Below are positions 7,254 to 10,439 of a DNA stretch of 10,439 nt, one piece after another (the first letter of the stretch is position 1; each line of letters opens with the position of its first letter). Made by a program: the position numbers and the translations under genes. Under the pieces are notes generated by a model, which saw only the letters and a program-made list of their open reading frames with translations, was not told where the DNA came from and did not search any database. Origin of the DNA: HGM05232 sp964646495 (GTDB lineage: Bacteria; Bacteroidota; Bacteroidia; Bacteroidales; Muribaculaceae); NCBI GenBank assembly GCA_964646495.1, contig CAZYEO010000082.1, forward strand, positions 1 through 10,439. Direction: 5' to 3'.

Positions 7254-7994
7254 TTATATGTTTACTTCATTTGTGATAGTTATTGACAGTGTATTTTCGC
7301 ACTCATGCATCGCTTTCACAATTTGAATATAATCTGCTGTGGAATTTGATAGTATTATAAAATTTATCACTGTGATTTCTCGTTCGTAATCAATGCGTAG
7401 GAATAGATCTTGCAGTTGGAGCTTATGTTTTTTAAAGAAATCTCTGTATTTATCCACAGATTGAATCACCCCTTTTATTTCTACTTTAATGACTTTGGTT
7501 TCCCATCCCATATTTACTTTGTGCTCATATTTTTCAAAAACTACGAGTATGAATAATATGAATAAAGTTGCGCAAAAAGCTATGATATATAGTCCTACAC
7601 CTATAGCCATTCCTATTGTAGCTACCATCCATATACCTGCGGCTGTGGTGAGTCCTCTAACCGAACCTTTCATCTGTATTATAGTACCTGCGCCCAAAAA
7701 ACCGATTCCGGTAATTACTTGTGCCGCAATACGCCCGGGGTCACCGTTTTTCAGCCCTAAATATTCTTGTGGGATATAAATTGAAAGTAGCATTGCAAGC
7801 GTAGCTCCCATAGAGATGAGCGCGAAAGTGCGCACCCCTGCTATCTGCCCTCTTCGTTTACGCTCAAATCCTACTGCACTACCCAACAGAAGACTAATAA
7901 ATAATTTTAGAATTGCGCTAATCGTAGTGACTTGTGTAGATGATATGGCATCGGATAGATATGTCCATATGTCATTAATCCAACCAGCTTCCAT
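7254..7994 (-). CDS. MgtC/SapB family inner-membrane protein
   Basis: A 246-aa protein with the MgtC signatures: GSAVGFERKRRGQIAGVRT (38-56), DPGRIAAQVITGIGFLGAG (85-103) and SVRGLTTAAGIW (111-122). About five hydrophobic helices lie between residues 25 and 155. Residues about 165-246 are soluble and fit the ACT-like C-terminal domain of full-length MgtC proteins. In Salmonella and Mycobacterium, MgtC is linked to growth at low Mg2+ and survival in macrophages, and in Salmonella to inhibition of the F1Fo ATPase; other family members are uncharacterised, so no virulence role should be assumed. It is the first gene of the probable operon with the antiporter and guaA. A perfect -7 box lies immediately upstream of the ATG, and no other in-frame Met occurs before residue 62, so this start is well supported. 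Confidence 0.9.
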   Translation of the reverse strand: MEAGWINDIWTYLSDAISSTQVTTISAILKLFISLLLGSAVGFERKRRGQIAGVRTFALISMGATLAMLLSIYIPQEYLGLKNGDPGRIAAQVITGIGFLGAGTIIQMKGSVRGLTTAAGIWMVATIGMAIGVGLYIIAFCATLFILFILVVFEKYEHKVNMGWETKVIKVEIKGVIQSVDKYRDFFKKHKLQLQDLFLRIDYEREITVINFIILSNSTADYIQIVKAMHECENTLSITITNEVNI

Positions 7995-7998
7995 TGTA

Positions 7999-8006
7999 CA
8001 AAGTTA
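7999..8006 (-). promoter_or_regulatory. Candidate -7 box directly upstream of the MgtC-family gene
   Basis: TAACTTTG on the - strand (8006-7999) is an exact match to TAnnTTTG. It ends only 4 nt before the ATG at 7994, so a start site at the usual distance would give a leaderless or nearly leaderless mRNA. A good -33 TTTG at 19-21 nt is not present; the nearest (8036-8033) fits better with an overlapping imperfect box AATATTTG (8014-8007), 18 nt away. Confidence 0.4.
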
Positions 8007-8081
8007 CAAATATTTTTTGATATTATTTGTGCCAAATTATCATATAAATAATTTGTGAGATGAAAACTACAAAAATAAGAA

Positions 8082-8102
8082 CGCAGCTACTCATCTCCTG
8101 CG
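8082..8102 (-). terminator. Weak hairpin, possible terminator after queE
   Basis: CGCAG (8082-8086) and CTGCG (8098-8102) form a 5-bp G+C-rich stem with an 11-nt loop. On the - strand it is followed by TTCTTATTTTTG. It lies 38 nt beyond the queE stop in a 146-bp gap (7995-8140). The stem is short, so this is tentative. Confidence 0.35.
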
Positions 8103-8140
8103 CATAACGACAATATGGTAGATAAAATTTAAGGCTGAAA

Positions 8141-8740
8141 TTATCGTATAGATAGTAATTTATGGGTTTGTAGCGATAGCTGCCAACGTGGGTCTTTTAG
8201 AATCACAGCAATTGTGTCCTCGGTATTAATGCGGTCGGCTTCAGTATTCCCTGTGAAGCAAGGTTGAAGAAACCGATAATTCGCTTTAATAGTAAAATAG
8301 GGCTCTAATCGTTGATTTGCAAAGACCACTTTTAATTCGTCGCAACTGTTTAATATCATATCTGCACAATCGCCACCTGTAAATCCTGTTTTTGGTGATA
8401 AGGTTACCCAATCAATATTTGAAGGTATTGGATTAGTACCGTTTGTTTCAATAGCTATTGTCATTCCTGTGGACTTCTTCAATTTATCCACAAAATCCTC
8501 TGAAATAAATAATGAAGGTTCTCCACCGGTAAGCACAATAAGGGGTGATTGGGGATATTTCATCACGCGCTCGATAATATCGGCTACAGTATAGAAATCA
8601 CCGTTTTCATGTTGGGTGTCGCAGAATGAGCATCGCAAGTTGCAACCGCTAAATCTTATAAATACGGCAGCCATTCCAGTGTGGTATCCTTCACCTTGCA
8701 ATGAGTAAAAAATTTCGTTTATTTTATATCGTTCCGTCAT
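8141..8740 (-). CDS. queE: 7-carboxy-7-deazaguanine synthase (radical SAM)
   Basis: Converts 6-carboxy-5,6,7,8-tetrahydropterin to 7-carboxy-7-deazaguanine with S-adenosylmethionine, a [4Fe-4S] cluster and Mg2+. Numbered from the chosen Met, the protein is 199 aa. YSLQGEG lies near the N-terminus, and GCNLRCSFCDT holds the CxxxCxxC cluster ligands Cys33, Cys37 and Cys40. LTGGEPSL (70-77) is the SAM-binding GGEP motif, IETNGT follows, and QTHKLLSIR closes the protein in place of the usual QTHK-x-x-x-IR. A longer reading from ATG at 8779 would add 13 residues (MFKNRKIILHPTK) with no family counterpart and overlap queD by 56 nt. ATG at 8740 gives a 17-nt overlap and the expected start just before the YSLQGEG segment. 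It is the last gene of the que operon. Confidence 0.95.
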   Translation of the reverse strand: MTERYKINEIFYSLQGEGYHTGMAAVFIRFSGCNLRCSFCDTQHENGDFYTVADIIERVMKYPQSPLIVLTGGEPSLFISEDFVDKLKKSTGMTIAIETNGTNPIPSNIDWVTLSPKTGFTGGDCADMILNSCDELKVVFANQRLEPYFTIKANYRFLQPCFTGNTEADRINTEDTIAVILKDPRWQLSLQTHKLLSIR

Positions 8741-9065
8741 CTTCGTAGGATGCAATATTATTTTCCGATTCTTGAACATCCGCTCTGTAGCATTCGGGTA
8801 TCATGTCTACTACCCACCGAGCAATGTTTTCTGCAGTGGGATTAAATGGGAGTATTTCGTTGAGATTGGCGTGATCGAGTTTTCCGCTTATGATCTCTTT
8901 CATGTGGGTGAAATCACACACCATTCCATCCTTGTTAAGATCTTTAGCTTTGCAGTGCATTGTTATAATCCAATTATGCCCATGTAGATTGGTGCATTTG
9001 CTTTTGTAACTCAACTCGAGTCGGTGGCATGCCGCAATTTCAATTGTTTTCTTTATATAGTACAT
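8724..9065 (-). CDS. queD: 6-carboxy-5,6,7,8-tetrahydropterin synthase
   Basis: Converts 7,8-dihydroneopterin triphosphate to 6-carboxytetrahydropterin, the first committed step towards preQ0. At 113 aa it is a compact PTPS-family enzyme. Zn2+ ligands are His14 (ACHRL) and His28 and His30 in CTNLHGH, the CxxxHGH motif whose Cys24 is the catalytic thiol. Also present are DF (51-52), LDHANLNE (63-70) with Asp64 and His65, and PTAENIARW (76-84). The acidic pair around Glu99 and Glu101 replaces the usual ET near the end. The ATG at 9065 was chosen over one at 9095: the longer form adds MIIHLISNKT, not typical of the family, and overlaps queC by 26 nt, whereas 9065 leaves a 4-nt gap. Confidence 0.95.
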   Translation of the reverse strand: MYYIKKTIEIAACHRLELSYKSKCTNLHGHNWIITMHCKAKDLNKDGMVCDFTHMKEIISGKLDHANLNEILPFNPTAENIARWVVDMIPECYRADVQESENNIASYEDDGTI

Positions 9066-9069
9066 TGTT

Positions 9070-9723
9070 TTATTGGATATAAGGTGTATTATCAATTATG
9101 CCTGCATCAAGCATAGCTTCCTTGCGCTCGGTGCAAGTACCGCAAGTGCCACAATGTTTTTCAGCTCCTTTATAGCAGGAATAAGTAGTAGCATAATCTA
9201 TGCCGAGTCCTTTTCCGTGACGTGCAATATCGCTTTTGCTTATTCCGGTATATGGAGCATATATTTCTATCCCTTCATAAGTCCCATTTTTAATGGCATC
9301 GCTCATTGCATTTACAAAAGAGCTTCGGCAATCGGGATATATGGCGTGATCTCCAAAGTGATTGGCAATCATTACGCGTTTAAGATTGTGACTTTCTGCT
9401 ACACCGGCAGCTATGGCAAGCATGATACCATTGCGAAACGGTACTACAGTGCTCTTCATATTCTCATCATCATAATTCCCATCGGGTATTGCTTCGGCAC
9501 CTTGCAACAGCGAACTCTTAAAATATTGGCTTATAAAATCAAGCGGAATAACAATGTGGCGTATCCCCAATAGATTACAATGGTATTCTGCACATGGAAT
9601 CTCACGTTTATTGTGATTAGACCCATAATCGAATGATACGGCAAGTGCTACATCATCTTTATATTCGTGAAGCATAGTCACCGAGTCCATTCCTCCTGAA
9701 AGTATTAATATAGAATCTTTCAT
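9070..9723 (-). CDS. queC: 7-cyano-7-deazaguanine (preQ0) synthase
   Basis: Converts 7-carboxy-7-deazaguanine to preQ0 using ammonia and ATP. The 217-aa protein opens with the PP-loop ATP pyrophosphatase motif SGGMDS (9-14). SFDYGSNHNKRE (30-41) and the strongly conserved VVPFRNGIML (93-102) follow, then YPDCR (129-133). The C-terminal Zn2+ site is Cys183 plus Cys191, Cys194 and Cys197 (CGTCGTC). The segment NHFGDHAIYPDCR has His where many family members have a shorter aromatic or serine-containing version; this resembles other Bacteroidetes copies as I recall them. It begins 8 nt after queF and ends 4 nt before queD. Confidence 0.97.
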   Translation of the reverse strand: MKDSILILSGGMDSVTMLHEYKDDVALAVSFDYGSNHNKREIPCAEYHCNLLGIRHIVIPLDFISQYFKSSLLQGAEAIPDGNYDDENMKSTVVPFRNGIMLAIAAGVAESHNLKRVMIANHFGDHAIYPDCRSSFVNAMSDAIKNGTYEGIEIYAPYTGISKSDIARHGKGLGIDYATTYSCYKGAEKHCGTCGTCTERKEAMLDAGIIDNTPYIQ

Positions 9724-9731
9724 AATGAAAA

Positions 9732-10202
9732 TTATTCTTTAGGAAAATTTGAGAGCATACGCGCATGCGCCATTTCTTGATGCTCATCATCACCGTAATT
9801 TGCAAATGGATAAATGGCTATTCCTCCACGAGGAGTGAATATTCCTTTTACTTCCAAATATCGTGGATTCATGAGTTTTACTAAATCTTTCATTATAATA
9901 TTGATGCAATCTTCATGAAAATCGCCATGATTGCGGAAACTGAATAGATATAATTTTAAACTCTTGCTTTCTACCATATCTTCTCGAGGAATATAACTTA
10001 TGTAAATGGTAGCAAAGTCCGGTTGTCCTGTTTTAGGACAAAGGCTTGTAAATTCAGGGCAACTGAATGTTACGAGATATTCATTCTCCGGATGCTTGTT
10101 TTTGAAAGTTTCAAGAATTTCCGGTGAGTATTCGGTTGGGTATGCTACATTGGTGTTGCCAAGAAGATTTACACCACAAAGTTCATCGTTATTGCGTGAC
10201 AT
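9732..10202 (-). CDS. queF: NADPH-dependent preQ0 reductase (QueF, single-domain type)
   Basis: Reduces the nitrile of preQ0 to the aminomethyl group of preQ1, the base that Tgt inserts into tRNAs with GUN anticodons. At 156 aa it is the short YkvM-type form with a T-fold. The catalytic Cys55 lies in FTSLCPKTGQPDF together with Asp62. ESKSLKLY (78-85) is the QueF signature that separates the family from GTP cyclohydrolase I. NHGDFHED (91-98) supplies the substrate-binding His96 and Glu97. It is the first gene of the que operon, with the other three downstream. Its presence shows the cluster makes preQ1 rather than stopping at preQ0, so tRNA queuosine is the likely end product. The GTP cyclohydrolase, tgt, queA and queG genes are not in the window. 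Confidence 0.97.
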   Translation of the reverse strand: MSRNNDELCGVNLLGNTNVAYPTEYSPEILETFKNKHPENEYLVTFSCPEFTSLCPKTGQPDFATIYISYIPREDMVESKSLKLYLFSFRNHGDFHEDCINIIMKDLVKLMNPRYLEVKGIFTPRGGIAIYPFANYGDDEHQEMAHARMLSNFPKE

Positions 10203-10234
10203 ATTATCTTATTATTTTATTATTCAACAAATAA

Positions 10235-10252
10235 GCCTGATTAATTTTAGGC
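10235..10252 (-). other. Short hairpin 32 nt upstream of queF
   Basis: GCCT (10235-10238) and AGGC (10249-10252) form a 4-bp G+C-rich stem with a 10-nt loop. On the - strand it is followed by TTATTTGTTG, so it could act as a weak terminator or attenuator before queF. The stem is too short to be convincing on its own. Confidence 0.25.
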
Positions 10253-10264
10253 GAACTTTAATTT

Positions 10265-10359
10265 ATTGCCTATTTTCTAACTTTATAAAGAAATGCTTGC
10301 ATCGATCAATAATTTTAGCCGATGTGGCATATAAGGTATGTATAAGTTCATTGCCTATT
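10265..10359. repeat. Two direct copies of ATTGCCTATT flanking the leader hairpin
   Basis: The 10-mer ATTGCCTATT occurs at 10265-10274 and 10350-10359, 85 nt apart. The copies lie almost symmetrically about the hairpin at 10293-10330. They could be operator half-sites or parts of an RNA structure, or chance in A+T-rich sequence. Confidence 0.4.
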
Positions 10360-10375
10360 AAAAATTTACGGACTT

Positions 10376-10407
10376 CAAATATACTAAACATCATAGATAT
10401 GCACAAC
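10376..10407 (-). promoter_or_regulatory. Candidate promoter of the que operon
   Basis: On the - strand TATATTTG (10383-10376) exactly matches the -7 consensus TAnnTTTG. GTTG (10407-10404) lies 20 nt upstream, the expected spacing for the -33 element (one mismatch to TTTG). Transcription would start near 10371. A poorer candidate, CTTATTTG (10234-10227), lies closer to queF and would give a short leader. Confidence 0.45.
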
Positions 10408-10439
10408 TTATTAAATATCATTTTATGAACTTTTTAATT

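Larger units (their letters stand above)
10203..10371 (-). promoter_or_regulatory. Possible structured 5' leader of the que operon
   Basis: If the candidate promoter at 10376-10407 is used, queF has a leader of about 170 nt. It contains a two-tier hairpin: CATCG (10300-10304) with CGATG (10320-10324) around a 15-nt loop, then a 3x2 internal loop, then ATGC (10293-10296) with GCAT (10327-10330). Nearer the gene, AGGC (10249-10252) can pair with GCCT (10235-10238), and the same segment could instead pair with copies of GCCTA at 10268-10272 or 10353-10357. No textbook preQ1-I aptamer, with its C-rich loop and A-rich tail, was recognised. A 52-codon reading frame (10263-10421, - strand) overlaps this region and the promoter and is probably fortuitous. 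Confidence 0.35.

Noticed and set aside
8741..8779. Longer queE start at 8779 (and similarly queD at 9095).
   Set aside because: The added residues have no counterpart in the families and create long overlaps, whereas the internal ATGs at 8740 and 9065 give standard lengths and tight junctions.
9073..9573. A 166-codon open frame on the + strand.
   Set aside because: It lies wholly antisense to queC, whose motifs are complete; the translation has no recognisable features.
8141..10202. Possibility that the que genes feed 7-deazaguanine DNA modification (dpd-type) or a preQ0 natural product.
   Set aside because: No dpdA-like transglycosylase, helicase or nuclease gene is adjacent, and queF commits the pathway to preQ1, which fits tRNA queuosine.
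10203..10371. A canonical preQ1-I riboswitch upstream of queF.
   Set aside because: The short stem with C-rich loop followed by an A-rich pairing tail was not found; the folds present are different.
10263..10421. A 52-codon reading frame upstream of queF on the - strand (MIFNKLCISMM... start, TAA at 10263-10265).
   Set aside because: It overlaps the best candidate promoter and the hairpin, has a composition expected of A+T-rich noncoding DNA, and resembles no protein I know.
10006..10428. A 140-codon + strand open frame over queF and its upstream region.
   Set aside because: Its first half is antisense to conserved QueF motifs and the rest crosses the que leader and promoter; no family resemblance.

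Overview
The window looks like chromosomal DNA of a Bacteroidales bacterium. The GMP synthase and QueF sequences read like Bacteroides-type proteins, there is a LruC-domain lipoprotein of the kind common in that order, Shine-Dalgarno sequences are missing or weak, and several starts are preceded by boxes matching the Bacteroidetes -7 promoter consensus TAnnTTTG. Base composition is A+T-rich. A family-level guess (Muribaculaceae or a relative) is possible but not supported by anything decisive here. Most of it is housekeeping and envelope content; no mobile element, CRISPR array or phage gene was seen.

Layout: the left end is on the + strand, with a tRNA-Arg(ACG) and its hairpin (5-112), then a two-gene unit with an ATGA stop/start overlap: a family 2 glycosyltransferase (180-1334) and a GNAT N-acetyltransferase (1331-1855). 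A perfect 50-nt palindrome (1862-1911) fills almost all of the space to the convergent LruC-domain lipoprotein gene (1912-3153). Everything from there to the right end is on the - strand.

A probable three-gene operon runs leftwards from about 8000: an MgtC/SapB family membrane protein, a CPA2-type cation:proton antiporter with two C-terminal RCK_C domains, and guaA (GMP synthase). The genes are separated by only 13-14 nt, and a hairpin terminator follows guaA. The first two suggest ion or pH homeostasis; guaA makes GMP from XMP.

The right end holds a compact 7-deazaguanine operon, queF-queC-queD-queE, with junctions of +8, +4 and -17 nt. QueD, QueE and QueC convert dihydroneopterin triphosphate (from GTP through a GTP cyclohydrolase not in this window) to preQ0, and QueF reduces preQ0 to preQ1 for insertion into tRNA. 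The most interesting unexplained sequence is upstream of queF (10203-10439): a candidate promoter followed by a leader of about 170 nt with a two-tier hairpin flanked by two copies of a 10-nt repeat, and segments able to form mutually exclusive stems. It does not look like the textbook preQ1-I aptamer. It may be an uncharacterised regulatory leader, but this rests on short stems read by eye.
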